From Dehalococcoidia bacterium (lineage in GTDB: Bacteria; Chloroflexota; Dehalococcoidia; SpSt-223), in the NCBI GenBank assembly GCA_026003895.1, contig BPIC01000002.1, forward strand, positions 496,001-560,000: a stretch of DNA of 64,000 nucleotides, in the 5' to 3' direction. This document shows, piece after piece, positions 26,782 to 35,116 of this stretch (its first letter is position 1; each line of letters opens with the position of its first letter). Under the pieces are notes generated by a model that saw nothing but the letters and a program-made list of their open reading frames with translations, was not told the DNA's origin and searched no databases. The position numbers and the translations under genes were made by a program.

Positions 26782-28020
26782 CTACCCAAAGGCCGAGACA
26801 GTCGACGTCGACGCCGCACCGACGACTGCGAAGCTCTCGATTTCGATGAGCAGCCCATACTGCGCCAGCCCTCCCTTGATGGTGGACCGGGCAGGATAAG
26901 GATCCGCGAAGTAGCGGCCGTAGACGGTGTTATACGCCGCGTAGTCTCGCCAGTCCGTGATCGTGACAAGCGTCTTGGTGACGTCGGACAAGGAGCTCCC
27001 GAGCCGGTCGAGGCAAATGGCCGTGTAGTCCAGCACCGCCGCCGTTTGCGCTGCGACGTCGCCGAAGCCAATGAGCGCACCGGCGGTATCCGTTGCCACT
27101 TGACCTGAGACAGCGATCAGGTCGCCGGCGCGGATCGCTTGGCAGTGAGGGGCGACGCCGGGTGAGAGACGGGGATCGAGGAGCACGCCAGGCCGAACAT
27201 CCGCGGACTGATACCGGCCGGGGATCGCGGTATCCACGTAGGTGCGTTCGCCGCCGACGACGGCAAGCATGGAGAACTCGATCAGCCGGCGAGGATCCTG
27301 AAGTGAACCGAGAATGGAGGCGCGTGCGGGATACGGCTCGCCAAAAAATTGGGCGTAAATCTGGTTGTAGGCGTCGAAGTCCCGCCAGTCCGCAATGGTC
27401 GTGTGGGTCTTGATCACGTCACGTGGGGTCGCGCCGAGCGCGGCGAGCGCCTGCCGGGCGTTTTCAAGCGCTTGTTCGGTCTGCGCGGTGATGCCGCCCG
27501 GCACGACGTTGCCGCGCTCGTCTACGCCGGCCATCCCGGAGAGGACGACCAAATCGCCGGCGCGGATCGCTCCCGAGACGAATGGGGGGACGACTCGGCC
27601 GGGCGCCGAATAGCGCTCGCGCGGACGACCGACGACGGCCAATCCCTCAATTTCGACGACCATTCCAACCTGGGCCAATCCTTGCCCAATGGTGGCAAGG
27701 GTCGGCCGGATGTCCGCGTAGCGCGACTCGATCGCTGCCCAATAGTGGTCGATCTCACGCCAGTCCTCGATGAAGGCGGTCAGTTGAACGACATCCTCTC
27801 GGCGCGCCTCGACGTCGGCAAGAGCGAGGTCGATTGAGTCGAGAATGACCTCGGTTTGTGCCCCGATATCTGGCCGGCCGACGCGGCTGCCGGCGAGGGC
27901 GCCATCCGGGTGAATGCCCACCATGCCGGAAATGAAGACCAAATCGCCGGTGCGTACGGCGTTACAGTAGGGCGCGATTGGCGCGGAAAAACGGCGTGAC
28001 CGGACGATTCGGGCGGGCAT
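26782..28020 (-). CDS. Three tandem RidA (YjgF/YER057c/UK114) domains in one chain
   Basis: The product has 412 residues with three consecutive RidA-like domains of about 130 residues. RidA enzymes are homotrimers that hydrolyse reactive enamines and imines, with the active sites between subunits. The key arginine motif is present in domains 2 and 3 (Y-P-A-R-A-S and Y-P-A-R-S-T) but replaced by R-P-T-L-A-T in domain 1. 'DLVFISGMVG', 'DLVVLSGMAG' and 'DLIAVSGQVA' mark the three starts. The protein could fold as a one-chain trimer. It is upstream of, and co-oriented with, the two-component genes. Confidence 0.85.
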   Translation of the reverse strand: MPARIVRSRRFSAPIAPYCNAVRTGDLVFISGMVGIHPDGALAGSRVGRPDIGAQTEVILDSIDLALADVEARREDVVQLTAFIEDWREIDHYWAAIESRYADIRPTLATIGQGLAQVGMVVEIEGLAVVGRPRERYSAPGRVVPPFVSGAIRAGDLVVLSGMAGVDERGNVVPGGITAQTEQALENARQALAALGATPRDVIKTHTTIADWRDFDAYNQIYAQFFGEPYPARASILGSLQDPRRLIEFSMLAVVGGERTYVDTAIPGRYQSADVRPGVLLDPRLSPGVAPHCQAIRAGDLIAVSGQVATDTAGALIGFGDVAAQTAAVLDYTAICLDRLGSSLSDVTKTLVTITDWRDYAAYNTVYGRYFADPYPARSTIKGGLAQYGLLIEIESFAVVGAASTSTVSAFG

Positions 28021-28101
28021 TGAGGGCCTCCGGGTGAACCTCGCGTGGCTAGCGTACCATCAGGCCGGGCAGACGTCACCGCCGGCAGGCGGTCGCCTAA
28101 C

Positions 28102-28107
28102 TATAAT
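28102..28107 (+). promoter_or_regulatory. TATAAT -10 box adjacent to the start codon
   Basis: A perfect TATAAT ends six bases before ATG 28114. A normal transcription start would coincide with the A of ATG, so the mRNA is probably leaderless; there is no ribosome site between them. Confidence 0.6.
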
Positions 28108-28113
28108 CAGGTG

Positions 28114-28542
28114 ATGTCTCCGGGTGATGATCAGGCTCCCAACGCCGAGCACTCACTACAAGCGGTTTCTCCCTCTTCGGAGGGGGAAGGTGCGCGTGGC
28201 GACGGGCCTCCTCCGCCGCGAACCGGCCAGCGCCGGGTTGGCAAGCTGCGGGTGGGCGATATCCGCCGCCGCGCCGCCCTTGAACGTCGGGAGGCGCTCG
28301 ACACGCGGGAGCCCCTTGCCATTCGTTTCGCGGGTGAGCGGTACGAAGTTATCGGCGAGGTGCTTGCCGAGTACAGCGACGACGCCCGAATCGACCCGTG
28401 GGCAATCACCGTTGGGGTAAGCCAAGCGGCGAAAATGCTCGGCTTTAATGCCCGAGAGGTCCGTTCGCTCATCCGCGTCGGCCGCCTTCCCGCCCGCAAG
28501 CACAAGAACGAGTGGCGCATCCCCCTCGAAGCCGTCCTTTAG
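28114..28542 (+). CDS. Excisionase/MerR-like helix-turn-helix protein
   Basis: The product has 142 residues. The first 60 are Pro/Gly/Arg-rich and probably disordered. The C-terminal 45 form an excisionase-type winged helix ('VSQAAKMLGFNAREVRSLIR', 'VGRLPARKHKNEWRIP'), normally a DNA-binding module. There is no integrase nearby, so a regulator is more likely than a recombination factor. The start is ATG 28114, directly after TATAAT. It is divergent from the triple RidA gene. Confidence 0.72.
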   Translation: MSPGDDQAPNAEHSLQAVSPSSEGEGARGDGPPPPRTGQRRVGKLRVGDIRRRAALERREALDTREPLAIRFAGERYEVIGEVLAEYSDDARIDPWAITVGVSQAAKMLGFNAREVRSLIRVGRLPARKHKNEWRIPLEAVL

Positions 28543-28838
28543 GCCTCGTTCCACGTCGCCGGTACGAGCGCCTGCTACCGCGCCGCCGGCGCTCGTTCGA
28601 CCTCGGGTTCGAACGCCACGCAGGCCGCCGCGGCATCCGTCGCGATCGTTGAGCATTGGCCGAGCGAACAGGACGGACCGGCAGTAGTGGCGGAGGAAAT
28701 TGCGCCAGTGAACAGTCCAGTCATGTATGCTGTCTCGGGTACGGTATACGGTGTAGGGTTCGGCAGCCGAGTCGGTCGGCGTTCCCGCGGCACGCCGGAG
28801 GATCCCCTCCACCCGCCGAAGCTAACCGGGAGGCTCGG

Positions 28839-30416
28839 ATGTTCCGACGTTCGCTCGCGCCTTCGCTCAGCAGTTTGGCCGCGCTGCTTCTCGCTGCCTG
28901 TCTGCCGGCCGCGCCTTCGGCGACACCGGGCGGGGTCGCGCCCGCGCCAGACCCGGGTAAGCCACCGCTCGCCGAAAATCAGCGCTTAGTTTTCGCAACA
29001 CCGTCGCTCAGTACCGACCTCGATCCGCATCTGACGATCGGCGCAACGATCCGAAAATGGGACATGTACGAGACGTTGGTGCTGCTCGATGAGAAGGGGA
29101 CCGCAAAGCCGCTCCTTGCGACCCGCTGGGAACTCGTCAGCCCGACGAGTTGGCGGTTTACGCTTCGGCAGGACGCGAAATTCCACGATGGCACGCCGTT
29201 TACGTCCGACGACGTGGTCTTTTCCTTCAATCGGTTGCGTAAGCCCGAGTTGAAGTCGCCCGTTCCGGGAACGCTCACCTCGCTCGATCAGGTGACAGCC
29301 GTCGATCGCTTTACGGTCCAGATGACGACAAAGTACCCAGATCCGCTGTTCGTCAAGCGCATGTGGTACGTCGGAATGGTGTCGAAGGCATACGTTGAGC
29401 GCGTCGGCGATGCGGTCATGGTAACCACGCCGATGGGAACCGGGCCGTTTCGGCTCAAAGAGTTCAAGCCCGACGACAAGCTGATCATCACCGCCTGGAA
29501 TGAGCATCCGTATCGCAAGCCGATCCTGCAAGAGATCGAGTTCCAAGTGGTTCCCGATGCGAATGCCCGCACGCAAGGGCTTCGGCTCGGCGCGGTGGAC
29601 TATGCCTCACTCGTCTCGATCGAGACGGCGGCCTCCTTGAAACGCGAGGGGTTCAATCTCGACCCGGCATCGGATCAAATAGCCGGCGTCCTTTTTGATG
29701 CGTGGGGGACGGACGGAAACTACGGCCCGACCTCGAACAAGCTCGTTCGGCAGGCGATGAACTATGCCGTTGACCGGGAGACGTTCGCGCGGACGATTTA
29801 TCACGGGTTGGCGAAACCAGTTGGTGTGCACATCCCCGAAGGCGTGATCGGCTACAACCCCGCCGTTCGGCCCTTCACCTACGACCTCGCCAAGGCCAAG
29901 CAACTGCTCGCGCAAGCGGGCTACCCCAATGGATTTGAGGTCGAAATGGAATTCTGGGTGACGGGGGCAGAGACGCAGCCGACGGCCCTGTACATCCAGA
30001 GCCAACTGAAAGAGATTGGGGTGAACGTCAAACTGACGCCCATCGACTTTCCGACGTTCCGTGACAAGATCTACAAGCAGAAGCCAATTGCGCCGATGTA
30101 CCTCGGCGCCAGCGGCACCGCGCCAATGATGGACGCGGACTACATTCTCGTCTGGGCGTGGGGCAACAATCGGGCCTATGGCAAACGGATGAACAACGCC
30201 GAGTTTGACCGGCTCTACGAGGCAGCGAGCGCCGAGATGGACGCGGCGAAGCGCGAGAAGCTCTTGCAAGAAGCTGCGGCCGTCCTCCAAGACGATCCGT
30301 CTCGACTCCTGCTCGTCTCGTTTGCGCCGCAGAGCGCGTATGCGAAGCACGTGGGCGGCATCGAACGGCTTGGGGAAGGGCTGCCGCTCCTCGACAAGCT
30401 GTACCGAACCAAGTAG
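28839..30416 (+). CDS. ABC transporter substrate-binding lipoprotein (family 5)
   Basis: The product has 525 residues from ATG 28839. The lipobox L-L-L-A-A-C gives a lipid-anchored protein. The mature part has family 5 (DppA/OppA-type) motifs: 'WRFTLRQDAKFHDGTPFTSD', 'VRQAMNYAVDRETF' and 'AKQLLAQAGYPNGFEVEM'. Family members bind peptides, nickel or other solutes. No permease or ATPase gene follows, so it is an orphan here. A 296-bp gap before it contains a -10-like TATGCT but no gene I can support. Confidence 0.92.
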   Translation: MFRRSLAPSLSSLAALLLAACLPAAPSATPGGVAPAPDPGKPPLAENQRLVFATPSLSTDLDPHLTIGATIRKWDMYETLVLLDEKGTAKPLLATRWELVSPTSWRFTLRQDAKFHDGTPFTSDDVVFSFNRLRKPELKSPVPGTLTSLDQVTAVDRFTVQMTTKYPDPLFVKRMWYVGMVSKAYVERVGDAVMVTTPMGTGPFRLKEFKPDDKLIITAWNEHPYRKPILQEIEFQVVPDANARTQGLRLGAVDYASLVSIETAASLKREGFNLDPASDQIAGVLFDAWGTDGNYGPTSNKLVRQAMNYAVDRETFARTIYHGLAKPVGVHIPEGVIGYNPAVRPFTYDLAKAKQLLAQAGYPNGFEVEMEFWVTGAETQPTALYIQSQLKEIGVNVKLTPIDFPTFRDKIYKQKPIAPMYLGASGTAPMMDADYILVWAWGNNRAYGKRMNNAEFDRLYEAASAEMDAAKREKLLQEAAAVLQDDPSRLLLVSFAPQSAYAKHVGGIERLGEGLPLLDKLYRTK

Positions 30417-30497
30417 GCTCGCAGCGACCCCACCGTGAACCCCGGGTTATCGCCGTCCCGGCGGTAGCTTGGGCCTCATCAGCGCCTGGAGCGGAGC

Positions 30498-31481
30498 ATG
30501 GCTCGCCTGCACATCGGTCTCAATGAGGATTCGCTCCCCCTGCTCGAGACGCTCGCGATCGCCCGGGAGGCAGCGCGTCTCGGCTTCGGCGGGATGTGGA
30601 CGCCTGAGAATCGCGAGCGGAGCGGGTTCGTCACGTGCACCTACTGGGGAACGCACGTTCCCGGGATTCAGGTCGGCATCGGGATTTTGCCGGCCCGGGC
30701 GCGTTCGCCGCACAGCATCGCGCTCGATGCCATGACAGTGCAGGAAGTGACGGGTGGCCGGTTCATTTTGGGGCTTGGTTCGTCCGGCGGTGGTCCGGCG
30801 TGGGGTACCCCAAGCGATCGACCGGTGGCCGCAATGACCGATTACGTCCGTACGGTGCGTGCGCTCGTGGCTGGGGAACGCGTCGTCTACCACGGCAAGA
30901 CGATCCAGCTCGCCGGTGACCAAATCTTGATGCCCGGAGTTCCGCCGGTGCCCGTCTACCTTGGCGCTCTCGGACCGCAAATGCTCGCCGTCGCCGGCCG
31001 CTATGCCGATGGCGTCTTGCTCAACTGGACAAACGAGTCGCGAGTGAACTTTGCCCGCGAGAGGATAGCCCGGGCCGCTGCGTCGGTCGGACGTGACCCG
31101 TCCACGGTGGTGATCGCTGGCTATATCCGAGTCAGCGTCGACGAGGACGAGGAGCGGGCTCGCCGGGCAGTCGCCGCGCAAACGCTAAAGTTTTGGCGCA
31201 TGCCGCACTACCGGGCGCAGTGGGAAGCCATGGGGTTCGAAGAGGCCAGCCGGCTGGCACAGCTTGCCGTGGCAAGTGATGACCCAACTCGGGCCGCCGA
31301 CTCCCTGCCGCACGACTTCGTCCGGTCGGTCTCGGCGTGGGGTACGCCGAGCACCGCCGCGCGGCGTTTCGCTGAGCTCGCGGAAGGGCTCGACATCGCG
31401 ATTGCGCGCGTCATTCCCGCCCGACCCGGGCGAGACGGCGTCATGGCGGTCCTTGAGGCGCTTGCGCCGCTGTGCCGCTAA
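30498..31481 (+). CDS. LLM-class (F420-type) oxidoreductase
   Basis: The product has 327 residues. It has 'LGFGGMWTPENRERSGFVTC', 'GIQVGIGILPARARSPHSI', 'GRFILGLGSSGGGPAWG' and 'VPVYLGALGPQMLAVAGRYA', a pattern of the F420-dependent methylene-tetrahydromethanopterin reductase-like branch. The cofactor is inferred. The start is ATG 30498 after GGAGCGGAGC. It follows the solute-binding protein in the same direction, 81 bases downstream. Its stop overlaps the stop of the convergent enoyl-CoA hydratase gene. Confidence 0.87.
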   Translation: MARLHIGLNEDSLPLLETLAIAREAARLGFGGMWTPENRERSGFVTCTYWGTHVPGIQVGIGILPARARSPHSIALDAMTVQEVTGGRFILGLGSSGGGPAWGTPSDRPVAAMTDYVRTVRALVAGERVVYHGKTIQLAGDQILMPGVPPVPVYLGALGPQMLAVAGRYADGVLLNWTNESRVNFARERIARAAASVGRDPSTVVIAGYIRVSVDEDEERARRAVAAQTLKFWRMPHYRAQWEAMGFEEASRLAQLAVASDDPTRAADSLPHDFVRSVSAWGTPSTAARRFAELAEGLDIAIARVIPARPGRDGVMAVLEALAPLCR

Positions 31482-32224
31482 GCGTTCTGCCAGCGCGGTG
31501 GCCGCTTCTCGCGGAAGGCTGCGATCCCCTCGCTCCGGTCGGCGGTCGATTCAAGCAGGACGTAGAGGTCGCCTTCGAGTTCGAGCGCGTGAATGAGGGG
31601 CAGCTCCAGCCCTCGCTGGATAGCCTCCTTCGCATAACGCGCTGCAATTGGCGCCTGCTGCGCCATCGCTTCTGCGAGGGCGCTCGCTGCAGGTTCGAGC
31701 CCCTCCTCCGCCACCACTCGATTGAGCAGGCCGGCAGCCGCAGCGCGAACGGCGTCGATCGGCTCACCAGTGAAAATGAGTTCGCTCGCGAAACCGGGGC
31801 CGACGAGTCGAGCGAGGCGCTGTGTACCGCCCCAGCTCGGGATGAGCCCGTATCGCACTTCTGGCAGGCCGAGGGTGCACCCCTCGGTCCCAATCCGAAT
31901 ATCGCAGGCGAGCGCCAGTTCCAGTCCGCCGCCAAGCGCGTAGCCCCGGATCGCGGCGAGCGTCGGAATCGGCAGAGCGGCCAGCCGCTCTACATGCTCG
32001 CCGGGAAAGCCGCACGGCGATTCATCCAGATCCAATCCCGAGGAAAATGATGGCCCCTCACCGATGACGACCAGCGCCCGAATTGCGTTTTCTTCGGCGA
32101 GCTCGTCGAGCAGGGTCACGATTTCGCCGGCGAGCTGCTCGTTTTGGGCGTTGTGCTTTTCCGGTCGTGACAACCAGAGCCAACCAACCGCGCCGCGCGC
32201 TTCGTACCGGATCGTCCGATTCAT
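31478..32224 (-). CDS. Enoyl-CoA hydratase/isomerase-family protein
   Basis: The product has 248 residues with the crotonase fold. The oxyanion-hole loops 'SFSSGLDLDES' and 'GYALGGGLELALACDIR' and the segment 'GLPEVRYGLIPSWGGTQRL' are present. The acidic residue in the last motif fits hydratase chemistry, but isomerase or other crotonase reactions are possible. It is the third gene after lipA and lipB, overlapping lipB by four bases, an unusual partner for lipoate genes. Confidence 0.92.
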   Translation of the reverse strand: MNRTIRYEARGAVGWLWLSRPEKHNAQNEQLAGEIVTLLDELAEENAIRALVVIGEGPSFSSGLDLDESPCGFPGEHVERLAALPIPTLAAIRGYALGGGLELALACDIRIGTEGCTLGLPEVRYGLIPSWGGTQRLARLVGPGFASELIFTGEPIDAVRAAAAGLLNRVVAEEGLEPAASALAEAMAQQAPIAARYAKEAIQRGLELPLIHALELEGDLYVLLESTADRSEGIAAFREKRPPRWQNA

Positions 32225-32874
32225 GACGTGGCCCCGAACGTGTGCTCAAGCTCACGCCGAACGATTGGCTTGACCTCATCGACCGGAATGCGCTGACCGA
32301 GCTCCCGGCTAATCGACGTTACACCCCGGTCGCGGATGCCGCAGGGAACGATGAATGAGAACCCGGAGAGGTCGGGCCCGACGTTGAGCGCGAAACCATG
32401 GCTGGTCACCCAGCGCGATACCTTGATCCCGATGGCCGCAATCTTGCGCGGCCCGACCCAGACTCCGGTCAATCCCGGCACCCGCCCCGCCTCGATTCCC
32501 AGTTCCTCGAGGGCGCTGATCAGAACACCTTCGATGTCGCGCAAGTAGCGATGAAGGTCCCGTCCCCGCCCCGTCAAATCGACGATCGGATATCCGACGA
32601 GCTGACCCGGGCCGTGGTAGGTCACATCGCCCCCGCGATCGGATTCGCGGACGGCCACCCCCCGCCGAGCCAGTTCGGCCTCGGAAAGCAGGAGGTTTGC
32701 CCGATTGGCGGCCCGACCGAGGGTGATGGTCGGCGGATGCTCGACAAACAGGATGGTGTCGCCGACGCGGCCGCTCAGGCGTTGGGTGACCAGCGCCTGC
32801 TGATATTGCAGCGCGTCGTCATAGCCGAGCAGGCCAAGGTCACGGAACTCGAGCGTCGTGGTCGCCGCGGTCAT
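32221..32874 (-). CDS. lipB: Octanoyl-[ACP]:protein octanoyltransferase LipB
   Basis: LipB transfers octanoate from acyl-carrier protein to lipoyl domains. The product has 217 residues with '[18 protein letters not shown]', the lysine in '[13 protein letters not shown]' and the catalytic cysteine in '[16 protein letters not shown]'. Length is normal. The start overlaps the lipA stop by four bases, and the two genes together supply de novo lipoylation. Confidence 0.97.
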   Translation of the reverse strand: MTAATTTLEFRDLGLLGYDDALQYQQALVTQRLSGRVGDTILFVEHPPTITLGRAANRANLLLSEAELARRGVAVRESDRGGDVTYHGPGQLVGYPIVDLTGRGRDLHRYLRDIEGVLISALEELGIEAGRVPGLTGVWVGPRKIAAIGIKVSRWVTSHGFALNVGPDLSGFSFIVPCGIRDRGVTSISRELGQRIPVDEVKPIVRRELEHTFGATS

Positions 32875-33752
32875 CGCACAGACAACACATCGGCGCTGGC
32901 GGCTTGCTCATGGGCGTGGTATGAGCTGCGGACGAGGGGACCGGATTCGCAGTGCGCGAAGCCGAGCGCCAGCGCGTACTCCTTGAGCGCGGCGAATTCG
33001 TCTGGGTGCACGTAGCGGTCGATCGGGAGATGCTGCTTCGAAGGCTGAAGATATTGCCCGATCGTGACGATCTCGACACCGGCTTCACGCAGGTCGCGGA
33101 GCGTCTCGTGCACCTCGTCAATCGTCTCGCCGAGGCCAACCATCAGTCCTGACTTGGTGGGAACGCTCGGCGCGATCTGTTTGCTGCGCCTTAGGAGCTC
33201 GATGGAGCGGGCATACCGGCCGCCCGGCCGCACCCGCTTGAAAAGCCGAGGTACCGTCTCGATGTTGTGATTGAGAATGTCGGGCAGCTCTTCGAGGACG
33301 GTCGCGAGCGCGGCCTCCGACCCTTTGAAATCCGGAATCAAGAGTTCGACGGTGCAGCCTGGGTTCAGGGCACGGACGCGGCGCACCGTGGCGGCGAACA
33401 TCTCAGCGCCGCCATCCGGGAGATCGTCCCGCTGCACCGAGGTGATCACGGCGTGACGCAATCCCATCTTCTTGACCGCGAGCGCAACCCGCTGCGGCTC
33501 GAAACGATCGAGGCCCTGCGGCATCCCGGTTTCCACGGCACAATAGCCGCAGGCGCGCGTGCAAACGCGGCCGAGGATCATGAACGTGGCGGTGCGGTAG
33601 CCCCAGCACTCCCCGATATTGGGGCAATGGGCTTCCTCGCACACCGTGTGCAGATCGAGACCGCGCATCAGCTGCTTCAGTTCGCTGAAATTCTCGCCGG
33701 CGCCGATCCGTACCTTGAGCCACTCGGGCCTCCGGACGAGCGGTGCATTCAT
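32871..33752 (-). CDS. lipA: Lipoyl synthase LipA
   Basis: LipA is the radical-SAM enzyme that inserts two sulfurs into octanoyl groups. The auxiliary cluster motif is '[12 protein letters not shown]', and the radical-SAM cluster is C-T-R-A-C-G-Y-C (CxxxCxxC). The R-S-S-Y-H-A terminus contains the conserved R-S-S-Y signature. I chose ATG 33752, six bases after GGAGG, giving 293 residues; the frame extends to 33935 without a better start. It is the first gene of the operon. Confidence 0.97.
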   Translation of the reverse strand: MNAPLVRRPEWLKVRIGAGENFSELKQLMRGLDLHTVCEEAHCPNIGECWGYRTATFMILGRVCTRACGYCAVETGMPQGLDRFEPQRVALAVKKMGLRHAVITSVQRDDLPDGGAEMFAATVRRVRALNPGCTVELLIPDFKGSEAALATVLEELPDILNHNIETVPRLFKRVRPGGRYARSIELLRRSKQIAPSVPTKSGLMVGLGETIDEVHETLRDLREAGVEIVTIGQYLQPSKQHLPIDRYVHPDEFAALKEYALALGFAHCESGPLVRSSYHAHEQAASADVLSVR

Positions 33753-33901
33753 TGGGTTCCTCCGCGCGGTCGCTGGTTCGATTCTACCCCACGTCCGACT
33801 GCTGCTGAGATGCCTTGGCTGGGCAGCGGTGGGCCAATTCGGCGGATCCGCGGTACGATCGCCGCGAGGTGTTGTCCATTGACAGCGGGAAGGAGTCAGC
33901 C

Positions 33902-34345
33902 ATGCGTCGTCTAAGCAAGGTCGCCGGGGTGACATTCGTGTTCGCCGGCCTCGTTCTGCTCCCGGTCCGAGCAGCCGGACAAGAGCCGTTGAACCAAGCT
34001 GGGCCGACTTGGCAGGTATGCACGCCGGGTGAGGTCATAGCCTTGGATCGGCTCGCCGAATGGGGCGTGAACCCAGCCGACGTGGCGGGGTTAGGCCTTC
34101 AGAATGAGGCGGGTGAGTTCGTCTGCCCGGCGACTGGCCAATTCCCCATTCCGCCTGGACCGGGCGGCGATCTCAGCGAGTGGGATCGCATTCGCCGCGC
34201 GATCGGCGCGTGGGCTGGTGTCATCGTAGCCCCGCTCTTTCCGGACCCGCCTCCGCCTGCACCCGAGGAGGGGGCCGAAGACCCGGCGCCGCCTGCACCG
34301 CCTGCGCCGCCGCCCTCGGGGTACCTCGCGCCCGGCGGACGCTAG
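33902..34345 (+). CDS. Secreted hypothetical protein, Pro-rich tail (paralogue of 34516)
   Basis: The product has 147 residues from ATG 33902, preceded by AAGGAG. A signal peptide ([15 protein letters not shown]) ends near A-A-G-Q. The mature part has W-Q-V-C-T-P-G and, 42 residues later, [12 protein letters not shown], so one disulfide is likely. A helix follows ([11 protein letters not shown]), then a Pro/Ala-rich tail. The next gene shares this layout. The family is unknown. A TACGAT -10-like box is at 33854-33859. Confidence 0.68.
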   Translation: MRRLSKVAGVTFVFAGLVLLPVRAAGQEPLNQAGPTWQVCTPGEVIALDRLAEWGVNPADVAGLGLQNEAGEFVCPATGQFPIPPGPGGDLSEWDRIRRAIGAWAGVIVAPLFPDPPPPAPEEGAEDPAPPAPPAPPPSGYLAPGGR

Positions 34346-34374
34346 GAGGTCGCCGGGCACCCCGCGAAAGCAGT

Positions 34375-34396
34375 CGGCCGGGCGGTCCGGCCGTTT
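34375..34396 (+). terminator. Candidate rho-independent terminator
   Basis: CGGCCGG (34375-34381), a five-base loop and CCGGCCG (34387-34393) are followed by TTT. It lies 30 bases after the first secreted-protein gene. The U tract is short, so strength is uncertain. Confidence 0.4.
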
Positions 34397-34515
34397 GTCC
34401 AGCGCCAAGTCTTCCCGTTTGATCAGTCCGCTCGCGGCGTCATCGTGGACAGAATCTGCCGAGGCGCGCATCAACCATGACCATTGTCCTTTCGCGCGTC
34501 AGTGGAGGTTCAGTC

Positions 34516-34965
34516 ATGAACAAAGTCTTACGAGGGACTGTTGGATTTTTCATCATCGCCGCCGTGAGTGTGCTGCCGCCGAGCGTAGCTGCGGACGAGC
34601 TGGGACTGGCTGGCACGCCCGCTCAGTCTGAGCGTCAATACGCACCGGTGGCGGCCGACTGGCCCGGGTGCGTGCCCGGCCATCTGCTCACCGCCACTGT
34701 GCAGGTGGCGAGCGAGCCGCCCCTCACCGGTTCTGAAGCGCCGTCGACCCGCCCGGGTACCGCCATCGTCTGTAGCCCGACGGGCGAGTTTCCGTATCCG
34801 GTCGATCCGTACGCCTATTGGCCGAATTTCGAGCAGATCCGCGGCATTGTCGAGGAGCGTACCGAGAGGATTGTCGGACCGCTTCTCAGTCTGGGCAAGC
34901 CGGTGAACGAGCTAGCGGAAGAGATCATCACCGAGGGGCCGATCGCTGTCCCGGACGAGGAATAG
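34516..34965 (+). CDS. Secreted hypothetical protein (paralogue of 33902)
   Basis: The product has 149 residues from ATG 34516, eight bases after GGAGG; an upstream ATG at 34477 lacks a ribosome site. A signal peptide (G-F-F-I-I-A-A-V-S-V-L-P-P) is followed by W-P-G-C-V-P-G and I-V-C-S-P-T-G-E-F-P-Y-P, the same two-cysteine plan as the previous gene, then a helix around F-E-Q-I-R-G-I-V-E-E-R. It lacks the Pro-rich tail. No family recognised. Confidence 0.65.
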   Translation: MNKVLRGTVGFFIIAAVSVLPPSVAADELGLAGTPAQSERQYAPVAADWPGCVPGHLLTATVQVASEPPLTGSEAPSTRPGTAIVCSPTGEFPYPVDPYAYWPNFEQIRGIVEERTERIVGPLLSLGKPVNELAEEIITEGPIAVPDEE

Positions 34966-34991
34966 CGACCGCGTCGGCCCCGCCCGACCCT

Positions 34992-35009
34992 GCCCGCCAC
35001 CCGGCGGGC
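34992..35009 (+). terminator. Candidate rho-independent terminator
   Basis: GCCCGCC (34992-34998), loop ACCC and GGCGGGC (35003-35009) are followed by GAATTTGTTGT, weakly U-rich. It lies 27 bases after the second secreted-protein gene and before the kinase. Confidence 0.45.
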
Positions 35010-35116
35010 GAATTTGTTGTCGCCTATCGCTGAGGAAATTGCCCCCCTCTCGTATCGCCCCTATCATCTGATGAGGGCGCCGCCCGAGCGCGTCGGGCTG
35101 CGGTCCCGGGGGCTGC

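Noticed and set aside
28114-28542. Excisionase-type protein as evidence of an integrated element
   Set aside because: No integrase, attachment repeats or phage genes nearby; the fold is also used by ordinary regulators.
28543-28700. Possible tRNA because of a GGTTCGAAC-like sequence near 28609
   Set aside because: No matching T-stem, acceptor stem or anticodon arm could be drawn around it.
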